Origin: Icerya purchasi
Taxonomy: Eukaryota; Arthropoda; Insecta; Hemiptera; Monophlebidae
Assembly: GCA_039619475.1 (NCBI GenBank)
Contig: CM077116.1
Location: forward strand, 250,985,440-251,049,439
Reading direction: 5' to 3'
DNA: 64,000 bases
Numbering within the stretch: position 1 is the first letter of the stretch; each line of letters opens with the position of its first letter. The notes beneath the pieces are model-generated. The model saw only the letters and a program-made list of their open reading frames with translations. It had not been told where the DNA came from and did no database searches. The position numbers were made by a program, and so were the translations under genes. Shown here in pieces: positions 9,621 to 19,483 of the stretch.

Positions 9621-11101
9621 ATGTACCGATAATTTGAAATTTAATTATAGATTTTAAATAAGAAATTATTTTTTAAGAAGAGATTGCTATTACTTAAATT
9701 CTCTTTAAACAGTTCAATAAATTGTTATCAGTTATGTATTTTAAAATCTCAAAATCAGTGTGTCAGTGTGTGAAAAATTGATTTACATTTATTTGTAATT
9801 ATATGTTCAGCTACAGACGACTTTTGCAGATGTCCGTGTCTAATTGCGAAGCGATAGCGTGCACGACAACAACCGAATTCCGAGTATTGAAGTTGTGTAT
9901 TATTTCAAAGAGTTCTTTGTGATAAGTGAGGCGAAGAAATGTCATATACGATGTACAGATATTTCGAAAGAATGCTTACGTCTTACGGCGGTAACTGAGC
10001 AGCGAAAAAAAGTAAGCATATTTCGAGAATTTTCTTCAATGGACAATGAAATAAATCAAAATTCCGAAAAATGTCCTTTATTATAAAACTACCGAACTGT
10101 AAAAATTAAATTTTTAAACGTGATACGAAACAAAATGACGGCTGTCCCCTGCTATTCTTCGGCGAAGCTTTTTTTTCGAAGGGTGTACAGTCAGACTAGC
10201 AGCACCTGCAAGTTTTAAGTTACGATGAGGAACAAAATATTTTTCGATTATACATGAAAATAACTATAGAGAAGTACGTTGGATTTTGTTGCTTCTTTTT
10301 CCTCTGATATATCGATTTTTGCAAGAATGACGCTTTTTCAAAAAGCGCTCAAAATTTTCAAATAAAAAAAAATCACTGAAAAATTGTTTATGACAAAAAA
10401 CTGCGCAATATTGTCAAAAAATCCCGCGTGGCAGAATGTAATTTTGAATATAGAATTTCAAGTCAATCAGTGAAGATTTATATGAGTCCGGGGCCGACCT
10501 GAAAAATTAAATTTCGAGAAAAACAAATAAAAATTGTATACGCCTTCAATCGTCCGTCGTAGCCTTCCAGTTGAGCATTCTGCTCATGCAGTTCTTTCCT
10601 TAGAACCGACAATGATAGAAATTGCTAAGCTTGATGCGTTCCTACCCGCAGGCACATATACTGTAGCAGTTAGACGACTGTAATTTTCGTGCCCATAATA
10701 TCCATTACATGCATAGCAGAAGTAAAGCCGCCAGAATTTTTTACTCCGAAAATTAGTTTTGGCGCCTCGGCCCTCATCGCCGAAACTATCACTACGGTGG
10801 GTGTTCCCATTCGTTTCTTAAACATAATCGACGCATTCTTTCTTGAAGACTGTGAAATGTTCGTAACGCTTAGCATTTTTCTTCGAATGTTTTGGAGTCA
10901 CCAATATTTCACGTCGTGTAAAACACGCTGAAACATTCTCCATCTTTCCAGCCGATCCTCCTTCGTGATTCACACTGCATCATTCGCATGGCCTGTTCAG
11001 CATACTCTTCGGTATCTTTTGTTTCTACTCTAATATACTTGAATTTCACGAAAAAAGTTGGCAATTTCATTGTTATTGCAGTCGATTAGAGTAATACAAA
11101 C
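9621..11101. other. Interior between opposed repeat copies; no clear gene
   Basis: An open frame at 9844-10086 (plus) has no recognised motif. The minus strand at 10670-11075 is described separately. The rest is AT-rich with no repeat that I can match. Confidence 0.4.
10670..11075 (-). pseudogene. Possible decayed coding region, function unknown
   Basis: On the minus strand an ATG-led piece reads MKLPTFFVKFKYIRVE, continuing to RRIGWKDGE, and in another frame MGTPTVVIVSAMRAEAP. The latter loosely resembles the central block of IS630-Tc1-mariner transposases (xPxxVMVWxAMxxxG), but no catalytic triad is visible. It could equally be chance. Confidence 0.2.
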
Positions 11102-11192
11102 CAAGGGCGTCGCCAGCCGATGAGCCAAGGGGAGCAACATGAGTTTCCAGCCACCAGTGAGGGAGGGGGTGATAGAAAGAGGATATGAGTTA

Positions 11193-11830
11193 CGAGGGTG
11201 GTTCAAATATAAACCGGAATTTCGTCATAAAAATTCTGCAGGAGACGCGTACAAACTTCCCAACGAGTGAATTTCTGTTCAAAATTCAGAAGTCTTGGCA
11301 CCCATCTGGCTGCAATTTTGCGATAATCTAGCCGATCATGAATTATTGTCTCAATACTACCTATGCTGATGCCGAATTCGTCGGTCATATCGCGTACACG
11401 GACGCGTCGGTCAGCCAAAATGAGTTGTTCGATGGCTTTGACGTGTTCATCTGTAATGCTGGTTTTTGGGTGCCGCGCATGTGGTATGTTTGACACCACT
11501 TCACGTCCTTTTCCAAACGCGGAACACCACTCGTACACTTGAGTTTTGGAGAGACACTCATCGCCGAACTGTTCGCGTAATTTTCGGTAAATTTCCACGG
11601 ATTTTACGTCGTCTTTGACTAAAAAACGAATAATGATGCGTTGCGCAACAGACACAGGTACTTCTTTTTCACTCATGGCTCTAACTACACTAAAAAGTGA
11701 GGTTACGCGGTTCTAATTGCTCTACACGCTTCGTAACAAACCGGTCTAATTGCCAGTGCAACCACTTTTTCCACAATCAATTTTTCGCGCGTTTATTTAA
11801 AAATTCCGGTTTATATTTGAACCACCCTCG
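11193..11830 (-). mobile_element. Internally deleted mariner element (638 bp)
   Basis: Perfect 30-bp TIRs start CGAGGGTGGTTCAAATATAA at both ends and TA is duplicated at 11191-11192 and 11831-11832. Full mariners are about 1.3 kb; this copy lacks the catalytic half. Copy 1 of the host MITE shows the pre-insertion sequence. Confidence 0.9.
11203..11676 (-). CDS. Mariner transposase N-terminal DNA-binding domain, C-terminally truncated
   Basis: This is an uninterrupted 157-residue ORF from ATG (11674-11676). Residues about 10-60 carry the first helix-turn-helix (RIIIRFLVKDDVKSVEIYRK, then LSKTQVYEWCSAFGKGRE), and residues 70-115 hold the linker and second helix-turn-helix (KTSITDEHVKAIEQLILADR, SIGSIETIIHDRL). 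Residues 120-150 reach WVPRLLNFEQK and the start of the catalytic domain, then the frame runs through the deletion joint into the TIR, ending DEIPVYI with a stop inside the TIR. The three catalytic Asp residues are absent, so it cannot cut or join DNA. If expressed it could bind mariner TIRs, which is an inference. No promoter is visible. Confidence 0.8.
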   Translation of the reverse strand: MSEKEVPVSVAQRIIIRFLVKDDVKSVEIYRKLREQFGDECLSKTQVYEWCSAFGKGREVVSNIPHARHPKTSITDEHVKAIEQLILADRRVRVRDMTDEFGISIGSIETIIHDRLDYRKIAARWVPRLLNFEQKFTRWEVCTRLLQNFYDEIPVYI

Positions 11831-12042
11831 TATATAGGAAACGAATAAAATTTATAAGTTGTAAAGGCTTAATATTTTATTAGACAAGAATAAAATCTTA
11901 ATTAAAACATAATTTTCGTGGGTTTTTGGAAAATTGTCCATGATTATGCACCTATAAATACTCATCATGGCCAGTTGATTAAAAAGTATCAAGACTCCAG
12001 GGGAACGCATCTGCCCCCTGTCCCCCGCTGGCGACGCCCATG

Positions 12043-12635
12043 AATACAACGACAAAAAATATTTTTTCCTCCACGTGGCATAGCCTGACATTGTAATTTC
12101 ATTTTCAACTCTTTTGTCCGTATAAATTACTCTCTCCTCTTCCGCAGCATTTCAAATATACTTCTTGCAAACAACATCAGTTGCAATGGAAATGCTTCGA
12201 ACAACTTTACCATAAAAAAATTGAAAGATGGGCAGCGGCAGTTCCGTAGAAGCGATAAACTAGACCAGCTCCACGATTACAATTCTGCGGTTAATTTCAA
12301 AAGGCCATTACCAATATATGGACAACTTGAGGTTTTTATTTATTCACAATTTTCACAGGACACTACTATAACATTTCGACTCCCAAACCCCGCCTGCCAC
12401 TTCGAGAAAATTTCACTTGCGATTTCATGCTATACAAACGATGACATTTGAAATAGCAGAACAAACAGCAGCAATGTTTAGCCAAAACCATCGTCACTTC
12501 AATACCATACAAATCTTCAGACCGTTTCGGTCTCTTTTGCGTAAGTACTTGCGAATCATCTGAGGCCTCTAATTCATGGCGGTTCAACGGTCGTCTTCTT
12601 TATATGTTCGGTTTCTTACCGGAAGTACTGTTTAA
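12043..12635. other. Spacer without recognised gene
   Basis: The open frames at 12221-12451 (plus) and 12366-12587 (minus) match no family I know. No repeat structure was seen. Confidence 0.45.
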
Positions 12636-12639
12636 CCCT

Positions 12640-13320
12640 TTTTTTGGGATTCTGTACACGTATAATGTATGGGGTATCCTAATAAGATGGTTCGGAAACG
12701 ACGAAAATATTCAATTAAAATATGCAATAACTCACGAACGGTTTGACTTATAAAATTCAAAACTGGATCATTAATTTTCAATTAAACTTCCCTTTAAAAC
12801 CATATGTCTAAGTTCAAGCTAAAAACGAATATAACACATATGGTGTTTAAAACTACTTCAAAAATCACATTTATAAAATTTATAACTCACCACTAGAGAT
12901 AACCATTTAAAATTGGAATTCAAAATGTAAAACAAAATGCAGATGTTCTTTCATAAAAGCGAAAAATTTCGATTGAAAAATTATACAAACCCCCCTTCCG
13001 TTTCGGTCCAAAAACAGCAAAAAAAAAAAAAAAACGCGTTCACGTAAACAATAGCTCGAGTAAAAACATTAGGGAAATCAAAACGTATCTGAAACATGTG
13101 CATAAAGGACCGCGCTTCAAAGGGAAAATAAAACCACGCTTAAAACTATATATTCATACCCTTGAGGTGTTGAAAGCTCGAAAGTTTTGAAAAAAATATG
13201 ATATATCGATTGAAAGATCGCTGTTTGTCAGGAACCAAACCGCATTTCATTTTCTTAACGAAATTTTCGAACATGGCGATAATTTCAAAAAATCACGAAA
13301 AATGACGTGCTTCTCCCATT
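12640..13320 (-). repeat. Long non-coding repeat, copy B
   Basis: In reverse orientation it follows copy A from the second half of a tandem unit (CACGTCATTTTTCG near 13300) to the end CCGAACCATCTTATTAGG near 12685, and shares a further GTGTACAGAATCC-like block. It has one tandem unit where copy A has more than two. Confidence 0.75.
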
Positions 13321-14335
13321 ACGGTTATCGTTAATTTAACATACGGAGGAATCCTCAGCGCATGAAACATCATGCTTGACTGAACTTGTTTCATTACCAG
13401 ACACTGATTTTTCGCTCGTGTCGAAAATTTAATTCGTAACTACTAATGAATACATCTCTATATGTTTATTAGCGCATTTAATCTTCTATGAGATTATTAT
13501 GCGACTGAACAATTTACATATAATATATTACAATTTACAGGACTTGTGATAAGGCCGACTCGAACCAAGGGGGCATTTAGACTGTAAGGATTCGCTTAAC
13601 AGATATTAAGTAGTATTACAAACAAACTTGAACAATAACGCGGAGAAACGTACGTGTTAAATAGCGTCTTTTTCGAATGCTCAAAACTGACGCTACGCAG
13701 ACGCTTATGTCTGTGTGTAAAAAATAACGATATCCGTGTAGGAGTCACCTGGGAAAATCTATGGCGCGAAACCCTCTGCAGGAGTAGCAAATGCCTCCAT
13801 TAACTCTTGCGTTTACCTGCTCCAATCCTTCTAAATTACAACACGCCGTAGTGATCATAAGAGGCGTCCGCAGCGGACCGTGAACGGCTTCACCGATATT
13901 CAAATATTTAGACATTTTTCCCACCATAATCCCTTTGAATATGTGTCATTTTTCAGGTGTTATTCTTTTAAGTAAAAAAAAAAATACCGCTTTTTTTACA
14001 CTTCTGCTATGACTTAAAAAGGAGCACCGGTATTGCGACGCATTTTGAAGGTTCATTCTCTTGTTCACTAAAAAATTACAAACCGAATGCGGTCTACACG
14101 AGGAATACAGCTGAATCCAGCATGCGAGTATTCGGCGTACCAGCTGAGTCCCTGACTTAACTGATACGCTATTACGTTGCTAGACGAGGGAACAAAAGAA
14201 ATTCTGATAATTCTACGACCGGTAATTCTCGATACCTCCCTCTTACGATGAATTATGACGATTTTTGAAAGCGCGTGCCACAATAAATTCATAGCCGAAA
14301 ACAGGAGTAAAGTTCCAGAACGAAAAGGTAAAAAT
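13321..14335. other. Spacer between repeat copies B and C
   Basis: Short open frames on the minus strand at 13745-13927 and 14068-14292 look like ordinary protein in composition but match nothing I can name. The ATG-led 13745-13927 frame contains ACCNLEGLEQVNARVNGGI. Confidence 0.4.
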
Positions 14336-14339
14336 GTAC

Positions 14340-14700
14340 GAAATAATCCGAATAAGATGGTTCAGAAACGTCAAAAATATTCAATTATACACAATAGCTT
14401 GGAAACAGTTTGACTTATCAGAATTGGATCATAAATTACAATTAAACTTCTATCTATGACAATTTACAACTTTAAGCTGAGCGATTTTACACCCTGGGCG
14501 GTAAGAAACCGTCTAGAATATATAATATGGAATTTAGAACGACCTCAAAAATCACCCTTAAAAAATTCATCTCGTCACTAGATAACCCTTTAAAAGCGAA
14601 ATTCGAAATATAAAACAAAACACAAAAGCCCTTTCATAAAATTCAAAAACTACGGTTAAATAATTATTTGAACCCTTCTTTTGAGTCAAAACAGCAAAAA
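14340..14700 (-). repeat. Long non-coding repeat, copy C
   Basis: It shares with copy A the blocks GATTTTTGAGGTCGTT, CGCCCAGGGTG, ATGATCCAATT and GAACCATCTTATTCGG, in reverse orientation. It is truncated relative to copies A and B. Confidence 0.7.
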
Positions 14701-14744
14701 AAAAAGAATTTTCTTCATAAATTTTGTTTTAAAATTCGTATTCT

Positions 14745-14872
14745 ACTATTCGGAGCGGAAATAAATCCAACAAATCAAAAATCATAAAAATCGGTCCAGC
14801 CGTTCTTGAGTTATAAATGGTGTACCCGACTTTGTTTTATATATACAGAAGATATATATATATATATATTCT
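14745..14872 (+). repeat. Dispersed-repeat-like end with TA microsatellite
   Basis: AAAATCGGTCCAGCCGTTCT, then CGACTTTGTTTTATATATACAG and (TA)n at 14850-14869. Ends of this style are common in dispersed insect repeats; no full element is visible here. Confidence 0.4.
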
Positions 14873-14879
14873 CATACAC

Positions 14880-15290
14880 ATGCACACATACATGCGCTAT
14901 ATATCAATATAATTTACAAATAGAAGCATACATAGGAAAATAAGCACTCTTCAAAATTGAATTACACATATATCAAACGCATAGTTTAGATTTAACCTGT
15001 TACCGATAAATGCAAATGGGAAAATAATGAAATAAACTCACGTTCATATAATACATTCCAACTTACAGGCAGGAACTCTAAAGTTTATTTTCTGTAAGAA
15101 TGGTAAGCAACCTAATTTGCCTTGGATTAGTTTATATAAGAAAGACAGTCCTGTTACCTTTCTGCGTCGCTCAAGACTCCTAATCCCCAAACCATTAAAT
15201 GCTTGGCTATACACAAATTTGTTGTTATACTGTTCGATAAATTTGTACTTAAGATACCTTAATTTCTCGTTATTGGATGCTCTCAAATTC
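14880..15290 (-). pseudogene. CR1-like non-LTR element, RT C-terminus
   Basis: The open stretch 15044-15286 reads NGLGIRSLERRRKVTGLSFL, then YKLIQGKLGCLPFLQKINFR and VP. This is the terminal LxxRRxxxDLxFLYKLxxGxxDCPxLLxxIxFxVP block of CR1/L2-type RT ORFs. Downstream on the minus strand the frame stops and a short tail follows to the (TA)n tract. The copy is strongly 5'-truncated. Confidence 0.7.
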
Positions 15291-15585
15291 TCAGTACTTC
15301 ATTATTTATGGTTTTACATCATTATATTCTTACTATTGTATTTCCGATTTTGAAACATTTTCACCAGTTGTAAAATTACAAGAAAAATTAACAATTAATA
15401 TTTTTTTAATTTTTCTATTTGGTTTCCTTTGCATAATTGTCACCTCAGGACATTGCTAAATTTATGCGCTCCCGATGAGGCTAAAACTTGGAGGTGTGGA
15501 AGTGATTTATCGAGAAAACGGTGCTTTTTAGAACGAGTTGCTGCCTAGTACGAATATACTTTTTAAAAAATCCACCTAAACAGAA

Positions 15586-15900
15586 AAAAACAATCCGTTG
15601 ACAAATCGTTCATTCGCATCGTATCCAGATCAAGTATCATACTTTCTTGGACCAATACTTCGCCAGTTCTATAGCGTTATGATCCACGTCCATAATATTT
15701 GTTATATTACAGCGGAGACCGGCAAATCTGAAATCCATTAAATGGCTCGTTGTCTGAGTTTCCCCGCAATTACGGGTTAAATCCTCCGCTTTTGACCACT
15801 TAGACATGTTCTATTCCGTTCCTCCGTATCCGGCGCGTATTCTATTGAGCGTTCTCCATCCCAGCCATTCCTGCTTAAATTATAATAACTTGGAGAAAGG
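15586..15900 (-). pseudogene. Family Y non-LTR element, C-terminal domain
   Basis: One minus-strand frame reads WRTLNRIRAGYGGTE, a TAG, then NMSKWSKAEDLTRNCGETQT, TSHLMDF and HNAIELAKYWSKKV followed by TGA. This is the C-terminal TLNRxRTGxGR ... CxCG ... TxxHxxxCP ... AxxxAxYW module of a widespread animal non-LTR group. The second CxC and the CP cysteines are degraded. Family Y is my label. Its N-terminal RT lies at 17735-18130 on the same strand, suggesting one interrupted element. Confidence 0.65.
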
Positions 15901-16760
15901 CCATCGCGAGCTAGATATTTTTAATGCTCACGGTGGTGGGTTTTTAAAAAATGTGAGGCTATGTTGTACTGATGTCCTTAAGTGTTTCTTTGAGTGAGCA
16001 TGGAGTGTATGTGTGGGAGTGTATATACGCGTGCATGTTACAGGTGTGAGCTGTGTTGGCGTGGGAGTGTGAATGGGATAGAAGTAAAATGAGTAATGTC
16101 AGATAAAATCGTTGTAGGGTATGATTTATACATTGCGTAACTTTGTAATTTTTCTTTTCTATTGTTTCATTGTACCTGTACTTGTATGTTTCTACTGAAT
16201 TGTTTTATTATATTGTGCTGTGCAGTAATTGGCGTAATATGTTGTACTGGTGGATTGTATAGATAAATAAATTCTGCTGGAGGATTTTCTTATGTCTCTC
16301 TTATTGTATGAGAGTCCTGTTCTTTCCATCGCATTAGCCGCATATTTTCGGCAGAACTACAGTTTGGGATTATAAGTTAGTTAATTAAAGCTAAATAAAT
16401 TAATTTCCAAAGTTATACGATAAACTCAAGTTTTTTGATGTTCATAAAATAATACGCGCTTTCGACGACGCTTGCTTTTGTTATTCAGCACAATCACAAC
16501 GATGGATATCCATGACTAAATAAACGCAGGCTAACCACAATCCAAACTCGACGTCAAATAGATATTGGAAAAACCCAATAAACATTTTGCGTTACCTGCG
16601 CCACGTGGCGCAGCGGTGGTTCGTCTTTATTTACGCATTCATTATCTTGTAAAAGAAAAGAAACCCTTTTTTTGATCTAGAATATTTAAAAGAGGATATT
16701 AAAAATGCCCTTTTAAAGGTATAACACGTTTTGTGTTTTTTTTTGAGATTAAAAAGGCAC
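15901..16760. other. Spacer with GT-rich stretch and an 18-bp palindrome
   Basis: GT-rich degenerate repeats lie at about 15995-16070. CTGCGCCACGTGGCGCAG, a perfect 18-bp palindrome containing CACGTG, is at 16596-16613. No coding region was recognised. Confidence 0.5.
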
Positions 16761-16764
16761 ATTT

Positions 16765-17730
16765 TCAAAAAACGAATGATTTCATTGGAAAGCTGAGGAA
16801 AAAATACATTGGAAAACGTTTTGTTGCTACTTTTTGTGTATGATTCTTAGTAGCGTAATCATCACTTGAAAAGTAGGCATTTCGGCGCCGCGCTGGGACA
16901 TTTGACGTGAAATGCCCCATATGTAGCCTAGGTAATGTCAGCACGTGTGGCATTAAAAATTTCTTGATAATCTGATCCATATACATTGTCTTTAATGTTC
17001 TCTCCACCTTATCCTTGATTGGTTTAAGAGGATTACGGTCAAGTTCTATGTACGGCCCTACATTTAGCATATCAAAACTTTTTTATTTGTATTTTGTATT
17101 TCTCGTAACAACTACCGAATTTTCTTTATCCGCCTTCATTGCTACTACATCCTTATTTTTCCCTAAAGAATTCAGGGCTTTAAACTCTACAAAAGAAATA
17201 TTACTTTTAGAAGAATTGTAAGCTCTTAAAGTAATGGCGCAATCTTGTCTCACCACATCTGCCACTTCCAGAGGAATATTTCTTAAACCATATTCGATCT
17301 TACAGATATCTTCCATCGGAATCTTTTTTGGTGCAATAGCGAAATTGAGCCCCTTACTTAAAGCTTGTAACTAAATTCACATCTAAAGGAATTCCGGTTA
17401 AATTCACTACATCGTTTGAACATCTCTCGTTACGGTCTAAATTTCGTACATTTTTAATTCCGAACCTTGTATTTAACGCATTAAATTTCCTGATTTGCTT
17501 TTGCTTGGCCAACTTGAACATTTTTTCCCGACTGTAATCCTTTCTAACACACCCCACAACTCTGCGCTGAGAATTGCGACTAAACTTGTTTCTAACTGAG
17601 CCAACTCCGAATCTAATTTAAACAACTGGAACCGTATAATACGCTTGATCTCTGAAATCAATAATCTCCGGTTTAGTTCAACGTTAGAGTTTATAATGAA
17701 TTCTTCTAACGTGGTTTCACCGAAAATGAA
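16765..17730 (-). pseudogene. Penelope-like element, N-terminal half of the RT ORF
   Basis: In order on the minus strand: an N-terminal region (about 17700-17560, FKLDSELAQLETSL), then FNALNTRFGIKN and VVNLTGIPLD (17550-17370), then MEDICKIEYGLRNIPLEVAD, VVRQDCAI, EFKALNSLGKNKDVVAMKAD and KENSVVV (17316-17090), and MLNVGPYIELDRNPLKPIKD (17070-17010). These match the Penelope-type pre-RT region (IExxxxxIExGIRNLP, RQDCA, FxALKxLKxNKDxVxxKADKGNxVVVM, LxxGPYxxLxxNPL). Frames change at about 17560, 17340 and 17085. Coding similarity fades after about 16900 (FLMPHVLTLPRLHM). It appears to sit inside family Y. Confidence 0.8.
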
Positions 17731-17734
17731 CTTG

Positions 17735-18130
17735 TAATGATCTCTCCTTCAGTTGCATCATGTACGCACCCTAACAGTAATCTCGCTTAAATATTTTGAT
17801 TGTATGACACAGCAAGGAGACCAGTCAAAAATTTCTAGACTCATTAGGTTGCTTCCCAAATTTTAATAGCGTCACTGCTTGTGCTTTCCTCCCCATTTAG
17901 CTGATATTTCATTCCAAGCTATTATATTGTTACAACACATTCACCAACCACATTTTTCCAAAATTATTTATTTGTTCCGTCATTATTTTATCTATTCCAG
18001 GTGTTTTTCCATTTTTTAAGGTCTTGACTACTGCATCCACTTCTTCGGTTGTAAATGTCATCTGAAGGTGATTCTTTTCATCCGGTATATCACGCAGAAT
18101 TTTCGTTTTTGGGATTTTGTTTACCTACTC
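17735..18130 (-). pseudogene. Family Y non-LTR element, N-terminal RT blocks
   Basis: Minus-strand reading gives TFTTEEVDAVVKTLKNGKTP, GIDKIMTEQINNFG, then MGRKAQAVTLLKFGKQPNES and ARLLLGCVHDATEG. These correspond to RT blocks 0-2 (xLKNGKAPGxDxI, WRKAxVVxLLKPGKxPxxPKNFRPISLL, LFERLLLxR). A Penelope-like sequence begins immediately downstream on the same strand. The central RT with the catalytic Asp pair is not visible. Confidence 0.65.
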
Positions 18131-18788
18131 ATTCTGTATTAACTGACTGGTCGTCAAATGCAAAAATATTATTTAATAATTTAAATAAAATCACACAAAT
18201 ACCTTAAAAATATGCCCGCCAGTGTGTCTTATTTCCGATATGAATCAAAACTGTTATTATTACTGTCATTACTTCTACATAATAAATGGTAGACATTAAC
18301 TTCTATTCAACATAATTCGGATTATATCGAGAATTACTAAGCGTACTCGAAATTAATTTTCTAAAATAGACAAAAGAATGTTTAAAATTATACTAGCTTC
18401 TCTCGTAATATGAATGACAAGTTGAGTAAAAATATGTGAAAAAAGTGTTAATGTTTTACTGTTTTCAAAAAAAATGAGAAATTTCGAACAATTAGACGCT
18501 ATTGTTCATTTTTCAAAAAAAAAAAAAAAAAAATTTGAATTGCAATGTGCGCGAATTTCATTGAACCAAGTGTGTACGCTTATTTAGAACTTTTATGCTT
18601 TGCGAATGTTATAACCGTCACTACTTTCAGAAACCTCGAATAATGTAGGAAAACTTTTTCGGTGTGTACAATGCACCTCGCACATAAGTACCGGCAACTA
18701 ATTATAATACAACAAATAAAATGCGAAATCGTAAGCGCATAAAATGGTAAGAAGGATGGAATCGTACGTATTTAAGAATAATATTTTC
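18131..18788. other. AT-rich spacer
   Basis: No recognised gene. An A run lies at 18517-18533. The right end is the target of the Jockey insertion. Confidence 0.5.
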
Positions 18789-18802
18789 AAGTATCGTTCT
18801 GA
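18789..18802 (+). repeat. Target-site duplication, left copy
   Basis: AAGTATCGTTCTGA, repeated exactly at 19470-19483. Confidence 0.9.
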
Positions 18803-19469
18803 CAAGTGCCAATCTCCGATTCAGCAAAATACTTGGGTGTGCATCTAGATGCGAAGCTAACTTGGAAAACTCACGTTGTGTCAAAAGCTCAGCAGATTCG
18901 AGAAAAAACACGCGAAATGTATTGGCTTGTTGGACGACATTCCAAAATGAAATTTGAAAACAAACATCTCATTTATGAAACCTTCGTAAGACCAATTTGG
19001 ACTTATGGGGTACAGATATGAGGATGTACCAAAACATCAAACAGAAATATTATTCGAGCAGCCCAAAATAAATTCCTCCGTATGATAACCAACGCTCGAT
19101 GGTTCTAACGGAACGAATCTTTACATACTGATTTAAAGATCAAATGGGTGGACGAAATCATTAAAAAGACTTTGCCCAGCGTCACGAAGAAATACTCTAT
19201 ATCCATCCGAACCCGGAAGCATTAGACCTTTTGCTTACTACAGAAGATGTAAGACGGCTTAAAAACCGAACGACTTAGTCGTGTTGTAAATTTTTATTGT
19301 TTTATTGTATATATGTGTATATAAATAGCAAAGAATAGTTATAGTGGACTATACTCCTTTGCAACATGTTAATTTACTTTTAGTTATAAATGTCACTTAT
19401 TTAGAAATAGTTCTAAGATCGTAATAACCATACAGTTCCCTTCAGAGCCTGTTAAAAAAAGAAAAAGAA
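18803..19469 (+). mobile_element. 5'-truncated Jockey-like copy with 14-bp target duplication
   Basis: The insertion starts at the RT thumb: DSAKYLGVHLDAKLTWKTHV (18813 on), MYWLVGRHSKMKFENKHLIY, FVRPIWTYGVQI, then, after a TGA where a Trp codon is expected, GCTKTSN and NKFLRMITNARWF. It ends with the C-terminal region, a roughly 200-bp 3' UTR and an A-rich tail (GTTAAAAAAAGAAAAAGAA). Flanking duplications are exact, so the boundaries are firm. The encoded fragment is under 160 residues with a few stops and one frame change, and makes no functional RT. Confidence 0.9.
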
Positions 19470-19483
19470 AAGTATCGTTCTGA
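19470..19483 (+). repeat. Target-site duplication, right copy
   Basis: Matches 18789-18802 exactly. Confidence 0.9.

Larger units (their letters stand above)
11102..12042. mobile_element. hAT-type MITE, copy 2, carrying a mariner
   Basis: The ends are CAAGGGCGTCGCCAGC and the complement of CATGGGCGTCGCCAGC. Flanks AATACAAAC and AATACAACG suggest an 8-bp duplication with a one-base difference. Without the inserted mariner (11193-11830 plus a duplicated TA) the copy is about 300 bp, like copy 1, which serves as the empty-site reference. Confidence 0.85.

Noticed and set aside
9844..10086. An 80-codon plus-strand ORF between opposed repeats as a transposase
   Set aside because: No catalytic or DNA-binding motif could be found, and it does not begin with ATG.
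8411..13320. Copies A and B as the TIRs of a single 5-kb transposon
   Set aside because: A third copy (C) exists, the arms differ in tandem content, and no shared terminal motif or target duplication was found; kept only as an open question.
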